The notes: generated by a model from the letters alone, not told the origin. A DNA stretch of 64,000 nt from Acidobacteriota bacterium (GCA_902812415.1 CADDZJ010000002.1:62001-126000), one strand, 5' to 3'. Shown: positions 15,334 to 24,456, numbered from the stretch's first letter. Translations and numbers: made by a program.

Positions 15334-17760
15334 TCAGATTTCAATCTGATAGAGCGCGTGATTTTGCGCTTGAAAGCGCCAGCCGCGCGCAGTAGACGAA
15401 ACAGGCAGGGATGTTCCGCCTTCATTCTTCACGCGAATTTTCTGACCTTCGTTCTTGAGAAAAGCGATCTCTACGGAGAGATGGTCTCCAGGTAATCGCT
15501 CGTAATGAAGGTCAAAAGCTTGGCCACGATAATGGACGTTGCGCAGGCCGAAAGCCTTTCCCTTCCTGAGAATGAGAAGAGCATCCGGCAGATTGGGGCC
15601 CAGCGTGAACTGACGCCCATCGGCCTTATCACCCTCGCGAAATCCGAAAATGCTGCGAACGATATGGGCAGGGAGCGTGGCTCCCCAGCCATAACCTTCG
15701 CCGCCACGCGCTCCGTTCAATCCCCACATTTCGCAACTGACACCCGGCCAGCCCAGTTTCTTTTCCGGCTCGATCTGGCGTCTGTCCATCGATTGATACA
15801 CGCGCTCGATAATCTGATAGAGAATGCGGGCGAGGAACGGCCGCTCGCCGGCCCGCCATAAGGATTCGGCATAGGGGAGCACATGAGAAGGCCATTCCAG
15901 CCAGAACTCCTGATGATGTTCATAAGCGCGCATTTCAGGAATCATCTGCCGAATCTGATCAGCCGTTGCGACTCCGCACATGACGGGGCCAACCTGAGTG
16001 ATTTCGCGATGGCCTGGAATCATGATGGGACGCCCCGTGCGCGCATCCACATCATAAAACCATCCCTCATACCAGAGCTGTTGTGTCTTCTGAGCGTACG
16101 CCATAGCCAGGCGATCCCAATGCTCAATATCTCCGGATTTCCCCAGAAGGCTCGCATATTGTTTCATCGAGCGCGCCGCCTGCGACATGGCCGCCTGCAA
16201 CTCCGCAACGCGGATAAAATTGATCAGTTCGCCGCCGGTCGGCTGATTGATTAGAAACCGCCGGGAACTATCCATGCCGGTTTCCCAACTGCATTTTCCC
16301 ACAATGAAGCCTTCCGAATCCCGGCGATTCTTCAGCGTCCATTCAAGATATTTCGCCAGATAGGGATAAAGGCTGGTCAGCCATTCGCGGTCGAGAGTCC
16401 GCAAAAATACTGATTGCAGGCAGTAAAAGGGATAACACCACTGCAAGGCGGTTCCGCAGGCGCTCCCATCCACCGCCACCATGTTCATGGTTCCGTCTTC
16501 CCGCATGCAGGGAACGTTCGGATCGAGCGCATCCTCAAACTGTCCCAATAAGACCGACTTAGCGGTTGATTCATCCGCGTAGGCCAGCGTCCACATGTCG
16601 ATGGATGTTTCGGCCAGCACGTTGCGCGGAGCCTGAATCTGCATGGCGTCCCACCGGTGCTTATAGACGCCCCGGGGATGACGGACCATCATCCGCAAGG
16701 TCTCAAAATCATAGACCCAGGAATGTTTCCAATGCGCCGGGAAATCTCCCTCAAGCTGCGGCGCCCGGCTCCAGAAATGACCGTCTTCCCGGCGTTTTTC
16801 ATCCAGCGCCATGGCAGCTTGGGATCGCGCCGAACGAAGCGTCCGATCCACCGCCTGCCGGTCTTCGCCGCGACTCAGGATGAAAGTAAACGTGGAAGTA
16901 TTCCGCGCCGGCACTTTGAGGTCCCAGCCGAGGCCGGCGTTCATGCCCTGCGGAAAGTAGCAGAAGCTCGAATCACCGGGCGGAGTTTGCTCTTCCATCC
17001 ACTTCCTCAACGCCGAGTCGTTTCCCGAAACAAAATGGGTTGCGCTGCTTGTCGAGGCATGAAGCCCAAACACGGGCCCGGCGGCAAATGACCGCAGCGT
17101 TGCCTGATCACGGTCATGATCGTAACAGCCCGCGATGCCATCGCGCCCCCACCATTCCGCCGCGCCGAGTTCGAGCCGCGAGACTGCATAAACCCTGGCC
17201 TCCTGATCCGTCTGCGCTAGGTTTCTGAGGCTCAATTGGCCAGCGAGTGAATTTTCATCGACCTGATAAAAACTTGCGGTGGCGGTGAAGGGCTTTGCAC
17301 TGAATTGAAAGGACAGTATGTTTTTGGAATGATATGGGGAAATCAGCTCAATTCCGGCGCTCTCGAAGTCTTCCTCTTCAAAGTAGATTCGACCATTTAA
17401 CTTGAAACCCAGACGGAGAAAAATACGATAGATCGAATTGCGTCCATAATCAAAATACCCTCCCGGGCCAGCCGGATAATAAAGACCCATTCCAATCGGC
17501 GGGACCGATCGCAGCACGCCGCTGCGGTGAAGCGCCCAGTAGTGATACGGATTATCCAGGTATCCGAAAGGCGTGTAAGGCCCGAAGGGAACAGCGGAGG
17601 ATCGATCGGTTTGTTCAGCGGCCGCTTCTCCGCCTGACCCACTGGCCCGCGTCCCTGAAAAGAACGATCCGCCCCATAATTTCTCCACTCCGGGACTCAA
17701 CGCCGCCAGAAGCTTCCCAAATGCGCGACGCGTGATGTATCTCGATTCATCCTGATTCAT
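15334..17760 (-). CDS. Tat-exported (alpha/alpha)6-barrel glycosidase-like protein
   Basis: A predicted exported glycoside hydrolase. The N-terminus has a twin-arginine motif (TRRAFGKLL, about residues 10-18). A beta-sandwich of roughly 330 residues is followed by an (alpha/alpha)6 six-hairpin region with segments seen in GH63/GH78-type enzymes: IDMWTLAYADES (about 390), CSWETGMDSSRRF (about 480) with likely acidic catalytic residues, and EGYGWGATLPAHIV near residue 710. Substrate cannot be read from the sequence; alpha-glucosides or rhamnosides are possible. It lies downstream of the TPR-receptor operon, separated by an intrinsic terminator and 451 bp, so it probably has its own promoter. 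The family-level fold is likely; the family number is uncertain. Confidence 0.7.
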   Translation of the reverse strand: MNQDESRYITRRAFGKLLAALSPGVEKLWGGSFFSGTRASGSGGEAAAEQTDRSSAVPFGPYTPFGYLDNPYHYWALHRSGVLRSVPPIGMGLYYPAGPGGYFDYGRNSIYRIFLRLGFKLNGRIYFEEEDFESAGIELISPYHSKNILSFQFSAKPFTATASFYQVDENSLAGQLSLRNLAQTDQEARVYAVSRLELGAAEWWGRDGIAGCYDHDRDQATLRSFAAGPVFGLHASTSSATHFVSGNDSALRKWMEEQTPPGDSSFCYFPQGMNAGLGWDLKVPARNTSTFTFILSRGEDRQAVDRTLRSARSQAAMALDEKRREDGHFWSRAPQLEGDFPAHWKHSWVYDFETLRMMVRHPRGVYKHRWDAMQIQAPRNVLAETSIDMWTLAYADESTAKSVLLGQFEDALDPNVPCMREDGTMNMVAVDGSACGTALQWCYPFYCLQSVFLRTLDREWLTSLYPYLAKYLEWTLKNRRDSEGFIVGKCSWETGMDSSRRFLINQPTGGELINFIRVAELQAAMSQAARSMKQYASLLGKSGDIEHWDRLAMAYAQKTQQLWYEGWFYDVDARTGRPIMIPGHREITQVGPVMCGVATADQIRQMIPEMRAYEHHQEFWLEWPSHVLPYAESLWRAGERPFLARILYQIIERVYQSMDRRQIEPEKKLGWPGVSCEMWGLNGARGGEGYGWGATLPAHIVRSIFGFREGDKADGRQFTLGPNLPDALLILRKGKAFGLRNVHYRGQAFDLHYERLPGDHLSVEIAFLKNEGQKIRVKNEGGTSLPVSSTARGWRFQAQNHALYQIEI

Positions 17761-17884
17761 GATGGACCCGCTTCAATCCCCTCCGTATCGACAGCTTGTG
17801 ATGAGGAAGTTCACTCGCAATCGTTGGCGCGAAAACACGCGCAGCGCATGAATAGTTTGCTGAAAAACATCTCCGAAGCGTCTT

Positions 17885-17975
17885 ATACCGACCCAGAGCG
17901 AAGCGATGGGGAGGAATCTCGTCTCGGAAACAGAGCGCAATTCCTCGTCGCCTCCGGCTCCTCGGAATGCCAGGC
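17885..17975. repeat. REP-like dispersed repeat, copy 2
   Basis: It has the same build as the copy at 23557-23651: a GAGCGAAGCGA...GAGGAATCTCGT left half and a TCGTCGCCTCCGGCTCCTC right half. The ends are more degenerate than in the other copies. Confidence 0.5.
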
Positions 17976-18105
17976 CGCGAGAGTAGAGGCGGCTTTACGC
18001 CGCCATTTGGGGTGGCAGTGTAAACCCGCCGCGACTCAACACGAACGATCTGAGGTTTTGAAACAGCTTCTACACGCTTCGAGCGCCGGTCCAAAATTAA
18101 AAGAT

Positions 18106-18136
18106 TGTGGGGGCTTGCCACGGGCAAGCCCCCACA
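18106..18136 (-). terminator. Intrinsic terminator of the TPR-receptor operon
   Basis: A perfect 14-bp stem (TGTGGGGGCTTGCC at 18106-18119 with its complement at 18123-18136) has a 3-base loop. On the minus strand it is followed by ATCTTTTAATTTT, the classical T-rich tail. It lies 75 bp after the receptor stop codon. Confidence 0.8.
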
Positions 18137-18211
18137 GCTTCCCCTCCCGGGGAGGGGGAAACGGGAGGGGAAATGGGGAGGAAGATTTTCGATTCCGCCT
18201 CGTTGCTTGCG

Positions 18212-21200
18212 CTAAAAGAAAAACTTAGCCACAAGCTGAATCGTACGCGGATTGCCCGCCACTCCCGTCGATTGGCCGAAGGTGGCATCGGTCATGCTTC
18301 CGTCCACCTGGCCCAGATTCACCCGATTGAACAGATTGAAGAACTGCCCGCCGATTTCCAGCCGGTAAGGCTCATGAATCACAAAGCTGCGGTTGATGCC
18401 AAAATCCACATCGGCTACGCCCGGCCCGGTAAAGGTATTGCGCCCGAGGTTGCCTTCCTGCCCCGGAGGCGGAGCAAAGAACTGCGTGCCGAATTGGCCG
18501 TTGCCGGGAAGAAAGATGCCGCTGATATATTGCGAAGTTGAAGGGGAGCCATTGCCCACAATCTTCACCGGCCCCTGAATGCTGGGGCGGTCATAATTGT
18601 ATCCATCCAGGTTGTAGTCGCAGGTGGGGTATCCAGCCGTGCAAACGACTGAAAACGGCAATCCGGATTGCAGCGTGACGACTCCGTTCAGTTGCCAATG
18701 GTTCAACACATGACCCACCAGACTGCTTTCCTGGAAGTGAGTTGGAGGGTTCCATGTGACATAAGCGGAGAAGTGGCGGGCGGCATTAAAATCCGAAAGG
18801 CCGTGATTTCCGCGAATATTGCTGATGTCAGGAATTGCGCAAGCGCCCTCGGAAAGCGCCGAACATAAGTCAAAGGATTTTGACCACGTGAACATGGTGG
18901 CAAAGGTGAGACCGTGCCCGGCCGTCTGGCGAACGCCCACAGAGAGGCCGTTGTAGCTGGCGTTTGCGATGGGCATGGCAAGCTCAACATCCGCGAAGTT
19001 GGGATTGGGGCGATTGAGCAACCCGCCGACATTGTCGCCATTCACACGATTGAAGTCTGTGCTTAAATAAAACCGCCTGCCCACATCGCCGATATAGTCC
19101 GCTTCAGCAATCAAGGTATTGGTGATCGCATACTGAACTCCCAGGTTCCAGTTTTCACTGTAAGCGGTAGGAAACTGGCGTGTTGTGCCGTAAAGCGTGA
19201 CAGGAACCAGAGTTTCGACACCATTAATCGGAGCGACCAGGCCATTGGCGCTATTCAACTTGACTTGATTGAGCACCGGATTAACCGGACAGTTCAGGTT
19301 GAACGTGGACGTGGGAGTGCAAAGCCCATAAGCAATGGGCGTGCCTGTCGGGATGCCAAACGTGGGAACCGCAAAAAGCGGAGGGTTGGTTCGATTATCC
19401 GTATAAATCTGATTCTCCGGCCGGTCATAGAACAAGCCGAAGCCGCCGCGAAGAACGAATCGTTTTACAAAATGCGGATTCCAGGCGAAACCAAAGCGAG
19501 GAGCAAAGTTATTCCAGCGGCTCGAACTATACAGATAAGGAACCACGGCCGCGTTGCCATTGGCCAGCCGCTCCTGGAAGGTTGAGCCGGAGCCGAAAAG
19601 AAAATTGGTCTGCTGATAGTGCGCTTCGGAGGGGTTCCCGAAGTACTCCCATCGCAGCCCCAGATTCAAGGTGAAATTGGGCGTGGTCTTCCAGGTGTCG
19701 CTCAGGAACAGGTCGCTTTCCGTGCCGCGATAGCCTCGCACCTGGCTGGTGGGTTTTCCCGTGCGCGGATCAACAGCCTGGAAAGTGGAAGAGAACGGCA
19801 TATCCTGCGAGAAATCGATCAGGTTATTGAAGTTGTAGTCGCCGCGCTGGTAGATGCCGGTGAAGTTGGCATTGTCCTCCCAGCGCCGGAATCCACCGCC
19901 CATTTTGAGCGTGTGCGCGCCTTTGATCATCGTCACCATGTCATTCCACTCGTAGGTGTTCTGGACAAAGTCGCCGGGCGAGAATTCAAATCCTCCATTT
20001 CCGCCCCACCCGTAAACGCCCGTCACACCGATGCCGGGAATGGCCAGCGCGGAGGGCGGATTCGTGGTCAACCCGTAAGGACGAACATAAGCGGCGCTGA
20101 ATTCGTTAATGGTGCTGCCGCTGAAGGTATGGACTTCGTCCAGGTTCATCGTCAGGCCGTTGCTATCCGACGTCCCGTTAAAGCCCGGCCGAGGATCTTC
20201 AATCGGAGAGGTGGACGTGGTTCGATTCACGTAATAGAAGGCGTGGTCTTTCTGCTGGTTGAAATAGCCATCCACGCGCGCGGTCCATTGCCTTCCATTG
20301 CGCTCGCCTGTCGGCGTGAAAACTCCCGTGCCGATGATCGGCATATCGGGAGTAAAGCCCAACTGTTCCGCCGACTGCAGCGTTGGGAAAAAGAATCCCG
20401 GCGTGGAATTGTAGTATTGAGCCAGCGCCTCGATGTTAGAGAGAGACGAACTGATGCGGGGCTGCGGCCCAAACTGCGAAAGGATTTTGGCCGCGATGGA
20501 ATTGGGGAACTTCGTCTCAACAAAATTCGCAAATTGAGGCGTCTCAAAAGTATCGACTGAGGAGGAAGCTCCGGAAGAGCGAAGCTCATCCAGCGAGCCA
20601 AAGGCGAAAAGCCGGTTCTTGAGAATGGGCCCGCCCACCGTGCCGCCGAATTCATTGCGGCGAAATGGGATGAATGACCCCGGAGCATTCTGGAAGACGT
20701 TGCGCGATGATATTCCGCTGTCGGTATGGTACTCGAAGAGGTTCCCATGCACCTGGTTTGTCCCGCTTTTGGTCGTGACGTTTACCACCATGCCGGCATT
20801 TCCGCCATATTGAGCGTCATAGTTGTTGGTCGAAATTTTCATTTCCGAAACGGAATCCGGCAAGGGCATGGCTTCAGCGAAACCGCCCACGGGCGTCGCC
20901 GTAATATTGTTTCCATTCAGGTTGAAGAGATTGGATTCGGTGCTGCGGCCTCCGGCATTCACCGAAGGGTTCACATTGTTGCTGAAGACATCCACGCCCG
21001 TATTCGGACTGCTCTGAAGCGTTCCGGTTCCGGTCACGCCCGGAGCGATCGTCACCAGCGAGTAGATCGCCTGACCCATGATCGGCAGGGAAGTGAGCGC
21101 ATTCGTCGGGATGGTCTGCTCCAGACTGCCCTGCTCCAAGGCCAGCTCCGGCGGTGTCGCACGCACGGTGACCGTCTGGGCGACAGCGCCCACCTGCAAC

Positions 21201-21562
21201 GTTACGGAAAGCTGTTGCGTGATCTCGGCGTGGAGAATAACGTTCTGGTGCACCACCGTCCGAAATCCCTGCGCGGTGACGGTGACGGTGTAGTCGCCAG
21301 GCAGCAGCGACGGGAAGGAATAGAAGCCGCGGCTGTTGGTTTTTGTGGCGATCGTGACGCCGGTCGCCACATTCGTGGCGGAAACCTTCGCATTCGCAAC
21401 CGCGGCGCCGCTTGGATCGGTAATAACCCCGGAAAGCGTCGCTCCGGCGGTCGCCTGAGCATGGGCTGGCGCAACAGGAATGAGCAAACCGAAAAGCGCC
21501 AGCATGAGCAGCCCCAGGCTGAAACGTAAACTGAACCTGAGCGAGTCTCGGTGATTTTCCAT
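18212..21562 (-). CDS. TonB-dependent receptor with carboxypeptidase-regulatory-like domain (Oar-like)
   Basis: An outer-membrane receptor/porin for large substrates, most likely glycans or glycan fragments. The order of parts is: signal peptide (about residues 10-35, ending AHA), a CarboxypepD_reg/CnaB-like domain (about 38-125, GVITDPSGAAVANAKV), a plug region rich in Asn/Gly (about 140-260) and a long beta-barrel ending in the outer-membrane C-terminal aromatic signature KFFF. At 1116 residues it is typical of the acidobacterial Oar-like group. I chose the ATG at 21562 because a full AAAGGAGGT site lies at 21571-21579; the TTG three codons upstream is too close to that site. The site overlaps the stop of the TPR gene, so the two are co-transcribed. 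Substrate is unknown. Confidence 0.9.
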   Translation of the reverse strand: MENHRDSLRFSLRFSLGLLMLALFGLLIPVAPAHAQATAGATLSGVITDPSGAAVANAKVSATNVATGVTIATKTNSRGFYSFPSLLPGDYTVTVTAQGFRTVVHQNVILHAEITQQLSVTLQVGAVAQTVTVRATPPELALEQGSLEQTIPTNALTSLPIMGQAIYSLVTIAPGVTGTGTLQSSPNTGVDVFSNNVNPSVNAGGRSTESNLFNLNGNNITATPVGGFAEAMPLPDSVSEMKISTNNYDAQYGGNAGMVVNVTTKSGTNQVHGNLFEYHTDSGISSRNVFQNAPGSFIPFRRNEFGGTVGGPILKNRLFAFGSLDELRSSGASSSVDTFETPQFANFVETKFPNSIAAKILSQFGPQPRISSSLSNIEALAQYYNSTPGFFFPTLQSAEQLGFTPDMPIIGTGVFTPTGERNGRQWTARVDGYFNQQKDHAFYYVNRTTSTSPIEDPRPGFNGTSDSNGLTMNLDEVHTFSGSTINEFSAAYVRPYGLTTNPPSALAIPGIGVTGVYGWGGNGGFEFSPGDFVQNTYEWNDMVTMIKGAHTLKMGGGFRRWEDNANFTGIYQRGDYNFNNLIDFSQDMPFSSTFQAVDPRTGKPTSQVRGYRGTESDLFLSDTWKTTPNFTLNLGLRWEYFGNPSEAHYQQTNFLFGSGSTFQERLANGNAAVVPYLYSSSRWNNFAPRFGFAWNPHFVKRFVLRGGFGLFYDRPENQIYTDNRTNPPLFAVPTFGIPTGTPIAYGLCTPTSTFNLNCPVNPVLNQVKLNSANGLVAPINGVETLVPVTLYGTTRQFPTAYSENWNLGVQYAITNTLIAEADYIGDVGRRFYLSTDFNRVNGDNVGGLLNRPNPNFADVELAMPIANASYNGLSVGVRQTAGHGLTFATMFTWSKSFDLCSALSEGACAIPDISNIRGNHGLSDFNAARHFSAYVTWNPPTHFQESSLVGHVLNHWQLNGVVTLQSGLPFSVVCTAGYPTCDYNLDGYNYDRPSIQGPVKIVGNGSPSTSQYISGIFLPGNGQFGTQFFAPPPGQEGNLGRNTFTGPGVADVDFGINRSFVIHEPYRLEIGGQFFNLFNRVNLGQVDGSMTDATFGQSTGVAGNPRTIQLVAKFFF

Positions 21563-21577
21563 AAGAAACAACCTCCT

Positions 21578-23275
21578 TTACCTTCCGTCGTTCATGGCAT
21601 GAAGGCCTGCCGCTGAGGGTTGATTGACGAATATTTTGATGAAGTACTTCTTCATCCTCGCCGGATTATTGACGGCTTCGAGATCACGAAATTTCTGAAA
21701 ATCCCGGGCTGCAGCTTCGGAATCGCCTTGCATTCGCCGGGCCACCGCCAGTTCATAGACGTAGTGCGAATTCTCAGGATCGAGCCGGCGAGCAGCCTCA
21801 AGAAATCCCACCGCCTGCTTCGGCTTTCCGGATTTAAGCCAAACGTGCCCCGCAAGGCCGTAAGCCTCAGCGAAGTCCGGATTCAGTTGGATCGCTTCCT
21901 GAAGCGCGGCGCGGATGCGAGTTTCCATCTCCGGCGTCTGATGTCCTTGCTTGTAGAGCGCCCTCGCCAGCAGGTAATAAAGCCAGGCATTGGCCGGATG
22001 AGCGCAATCGATTCCCTGCTGAAGAGCCGCAGCCGCCTGAGTATTGTGGCCTTCCTGAATCGCCAGAATTCCCGCTGCCATGTAAGGCATCGGATCATCC
22101 GGCGCCAGCCTGCGCGCATTCTCGAAATCCACCGCAGCCTCACGCGTGTGGCTGCTGAAGGCATAGGCGATGCCCCGTTCAAGCATCAGTTGATACGCCT
22201 GAGGGTTTTGCGCCAGCCCCTGGCTGAGCAACTCTTCACCCAAATCGTAATTGCCCAGCTTCAACGCCAGCCTGCCGATGTCAATAAAATTGGCCAGGTT
22301 GTGTGGGTCCGCGTAAATCCCCTTGCGATAAGCCTCATACGCCTGCCTGATCGCATCAGGCTGTTTGTGAGCAATGCCCTGATCTTCAAGCGCGTTTCCC
22401 AGCAGGTCGTAAAGCTCTGCATTCCCTAATCCGCGGGAAAGCATCCCGCGGATTAGGGCGACGGATGCCGTGTCATCCCCGCTTTCATAGGCCGTCAGCG
22501 CTTCGTCGTAGCCGTGAGTGTACGGGTCGGGATAATCGTCGGGCAGCAGCTTCAGGGCTGCCAGCGCCACCGGAAAGCTCCGCTGCTTGCCGGCCTCCAG
22601 CGCGAAGCGAAACACCGCCGCATGCGGAATGGCGGGATTCTTGCCCATCTTCCCGAGCAGCGTCGCCGCCGCCTGCGACTGACCCAATTGGAAATGGCAA
22701 ACCGCATCCATGAACGCCGCAACCGGCATGGAGAAAAGCGCCTTTCCGCTTCGATTAAAAGATTGCGCCGCCGCTGCGCAATTGTGGCGGGCAAAGGCAA
22801 TCTGCCCTTCGTAGAGATTTGCGATAGGGTCTTTCGGGTCCAGGCGGAGCGCCTCCGTGAAAGCCTGCTGCGCATCCGCCACCCTGTGCTCGTGCCAGAA
22901 GGTTATGCCCAGATTGCGATAGGCCAGCAGAAAGCGCGGATTCAACCGGAGCGATTGATGGAAAAACACCTCGGCCTTCGCAGGGTTTCCCCCCAGAAGG
23001 AAAGTCACGCCCTCCAGGTTCGCCACCGACGCATCCTGAGGGCTCTTTGCTGCGAGCGCCTGAGCCTCTTCCTGGGCCTCTGCAAAGCGGCGCCTCTGGA
23101 GAGGCTTCATGATGGAAGCAGGAGCTTCGGGGCCGGTAAAGACAGTGAGGTTAAACGATGTTGACGCGGAGCTTTGCGCAGACAAACAGGTTGAGACCCA
23201 CAAAAGAGTCCCCGCAAGGGAAAAAAAGAGCGCGAGGGCGCGCCTTACCGTTCGATATCGTTGCGCCATCATCAC
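21578..23275 (-). CDS. Exported tetratricopeptide repeat protein
   Basis: A periplasmic or membrane-anchored TPR protein of 565 residues. The N-terminus has a signal-like hydrophobic stretch (ALALFFSLAGTLLWVS, about 13-28). Many 34-residue TPR units cover about residues 60-540; clear ones include the segment with NPRFLLAYRNLGITFWHEHR and one near the end with NPDFAEAYGLAGHVWLKSGK. The first codon used is a GTG at 23275; ATGs follow directly at 23272 and 23269. It precedes the TonB-dependent receptor, with the receptor ribosome site overlapping its stop codon. TPR proteins next to acidobacterial receptors may act as assembly or docking partners, but that is inference. A LacI-type palindrome lies 26 bp upstream of the start. 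Confidence 0.82.
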   Translation of the reverse strand: MMMAQRYRTVRRALALFFSLAGTLLWVSTCLSAQSSASTSFNLTVFTGPEAPASIMKPLQRRRFAEAQEEAQALAAKSPQDASVANLEGVTFLLGGNPAKAEVFFHQSLRLNPRFLLAYRNLGITFWHEHRVADAQQAFTEALRLDPKDPIANLYEGQIAFARHNCAAAAQSFNRSGKALFSMPVAAFMDAVCHFQLGQSQAAATLLGKMGKNPAIPHAAVFRFALEAGKQRSFPVALAALKLLPDDYPDPYTHGYDEALTAYESGDDTASVALIRGMLSRGLGNAELYDLLGNALEDQGIAHKQPDAIRQAYEAYRKGIYADPHNLANFIDIGRLALKLGNYDLGEELLSQGLAQNPQAYQLMLERGIAYAFSSHTREAAVDFENARRLAPDDPMPYMAAGILAIQEGHNTQAAAALQQGIDCAHPANAWLYYLLARALYKQGHQTPEMETRIRAALQEAIQLNPDFAEAYGLAGHVWLKSGKPKQAVGFLEAARRLDPENSHYVYELAVARRMQGDSEAAARDFQKFRDLEAVNNPARMKKYFIKIFVNQPSAAGLHAMNDGR

Positions 23276-23300
23276 AACATCAGGCCCACACCAATAATGT

Positions 23301-23314
23301 TCTAAGCGCTTAGA
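23301..23314. promoter_or_regulatory. LacI-type operator candidate before the TPR-receptor operon
   Basis: A perfect 14-bp palindrome, TCTAAGCGCTTAGA, has the central CG and AAGCGCTT core typical of LacI-family operators. It lies between the TTGACA element at 23352-23357 and the TPR start codon, a position that would allow repression. The same core occurs before the LacI gene at 24354-24369. Confidence 0.6.
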
Positions 23315-23327
23315 TTCTTGAGGGGCT

Positions 23328-23357
23328 AGTGTCCTACGGAGTATCGACTTTTGTCAA
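23328..23357 (-). promoter_or_regulatory. Candidate promoter of the TPR-receptor operon
   Basis: On the minus strand a perfect TTGACA (23357 down to 23352) is followed after 18 bases by GACACT. The -10 match is poor (3 of 6). The call rests mainly on the -35 element and the operator lying just downstream. Confidence 0.35.
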
Positions 23358-23402
23358 GCCCCTCTATCGCTTTCGTACCGACTTGCCTCTTCCTACTGAG
23401 GT

Positions 23403-23509
23403 TTACAAATTATAGTGACAACGTCGACTGTAGCGGCGCTGTCCTCAGCGCCGAAGAACGCCGGTGAGGACACCGGCGCTACAGAAAATGCTGTCACTAT
23501 AATTTGTAA
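23403..23509. repeat. Palindromic dispersed element, copy A
   Basis: An 18-bp perfect inverted repeat forms the ends (TTACAAATTATAGTGACA at 23403-23420; complement at 23492-23509). Inside is a second 16-bp inverted repeat with two mismatches (23429-23444 and 23468-23483), so the whole can fold into one long hairpin. A diverged copy lies at 47690-47855. Confidence 0.7.
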
Positions 23510-23556
23510 TTCTCAATAGTTTCAAATCTGTCGCCCATCAGCGCAACTTTGGATAC

Positions 23557-23651
23557 TGTCATTCTGAGCAAGCGCAACGAGCGAAGAATCCCCGTATTTC
23601 GCTTTACAGGTACGGGGATTCTTCGTCGCCTGCGGCTCCTCAGAGTGACAG
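23557..23651. repeat. REP-like dispersed repeat, copy 3
   Basis: It begins with GTCATTCTGAGC and ends with GCTCCTCAGAGTGACAG. The inner arms GAAGAATCCCCGTA and TACGGGGATTCTTC are perfect inverted copies, so the repeat forms a strong hairpin. This is the best preserved of the three copies in the window. Confidence 0.7.
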
Positions 23652-23829
23652 GCTGGCCAACTTTTACAGCGCGGAGCGCTGTTGTTCAGGCCGCGCTTTG
23701 TCGCATAACAGTTGTACTGGCCGCAGACCCGAAAGCTCGTGTGTGCTTCCCTGCTTTCCACCCCATGTAGGGGCGAATACCGTCCGTCCCCAAGGCGATA
23801 CCATCCGCCCACACGCACCAATTTCACGT

Positions 23830-24023
23830 CACCGGATGACGAACAATTTCCCCATTTTTGACCTAAGTCCCGTCTTTTCTTTAGGATCTTAAGCAACGAA
23901 CAAATTCAATTCATAAGCCTTTTAGATTCTTTAAGATACAAGGAATTTGGAAAATTGTTCGTAAAGGGTGACTGAACAAGAAGCCAACAACATCCCTGCT
24001 TTCAATAAGGTGGCTTCTTTTTT
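23830..24023 (+). ncRNA. Possible small non-coding RNA ending in an intrinsic terminator
   Basis: No coding frame precedes the terminator at 23978-24023, yet that terminator faces the + strand. The stretch before it has long-range complementarity: ACGAACAATTT near 23839-23849 with AAATTGTTCGT near 23953-23963. It is AT-rich compared with the surroundings. No known RNA family was recognised and the 5' end is a guess. Confidence 0.3.
23978..24023 (+). terminator. Intrinsic terminator with no upstream CDS
   Basis: A 9-bp perfect stem AAGAAGCCA (23978-23986) with TGGCTTCTT (24011-24019) is followed by a T-run (24017-24023). The loop of 24 bases is long. No gene on the + strand lies upstream before the window's left part, so it probably ends a non-coding transcript. 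Confidence 0.55.
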
Positions 24024-24310
24024 GCGCTCATCAGACCTAAACATTCTCTTTTTTTTGCGCGTCCGGCGCCCAACCCGCGTCTCGTTTGGCGCGGTCTCGC
24101 TGGCTCAAAATGTTTTTAAAGTCTGTTAAGTGCATGATTCTCCTTGCCAGGAAAAGGGATTCTGTCTTCTGTCGAGGGGAACATTACGCCAGGGTGCGCA
24201 TTGCGAGAGTAAGGCCGCGCACCGCGATCTGCCAAAAGATTATCATCGCCGCCGCTCCCCGTCAAGCAAGAGTTCTAGCCTATAATCCTGCAATAAGGCT
24301 CTCGCATGGC

Positions 24311-24340
24311 TTGACACGGCTCTGCAATTTATCCTAAGTT
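24311..24340 (+). promoter_or_regulatory. Candidate promoter of the LacI-family gene
   Basis: TTGACA at 24311-24316 is followed after 18 bases by TAAGTT (24335-24340). The palindromic operator begins 14 bases further on, the usual place for a repressor to block initiation. Confidence 0.45.
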
Positions 24341-24353
24341 TAGACGCTTATCA

Positions 24354-24369
24354 TTCAAAGCGCTTTGAA
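24354..24369. promoter_or_regulatory. LacI-type operator candidate before the LacI gene
   Basis: A perfect 16-bp palindrome, TTCAAAGCGCTTTGAA, has the LacI-family central CG. It lies between the promoter candidate and the regulator start and is most simply an autoregulatory site. It shares the AAGCGCTT core with the site at 23301-23314. Confidence 0.65.
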
Positions 24370-24456
24370 ATACGTTGCTTCGGAAGACCCCCATCAAGCC
24401 TGATGTTGCAGCCGCAAGCGCAGGCTTTGGATTCATAAAGGGAGAATCGCAAGAGC

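Larger units (their letters stand above)
17761..18211. other. Intergenic region between the receptor and glycosidase genes
   Basis: No gene seen. It contains a REP-like copy (about 17885-17975) and the terminator hairpin at 18106-18136. A C-rich/G-rich stretch at 18139-18182 (CTTCCCCTCCC then GGGAGGGGAAA) is also partly self-complementary. Confidence 0.5.
23276..24456. other. 1.2-kb regulatory intergenic region between the TPR and LacI genes
   Basis: No protein gene is supported. From left to right it holds an AAGCGCTT palindrome (23301-23314), a TTGACA promoter element for the leftward operon, a palindromic dispersed element (23403-23509), a REP-like repeat (23557-23651), three ACGAACAA-type boxes (23838, 23896 and inverted at about 23955), an intrinsic terminator on the + strand (23978-24023), and the promoter and operator of the LacI gene (24311-24369). 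Confidence 0.6.

Noticed and set aside
23522-23896. 124-codon and 73-codon frames over the REP-like repeat
   Set aside because: Their peptides come from the repeat itself (CHSEE, SKRNERR strings); such frames are common false calls.
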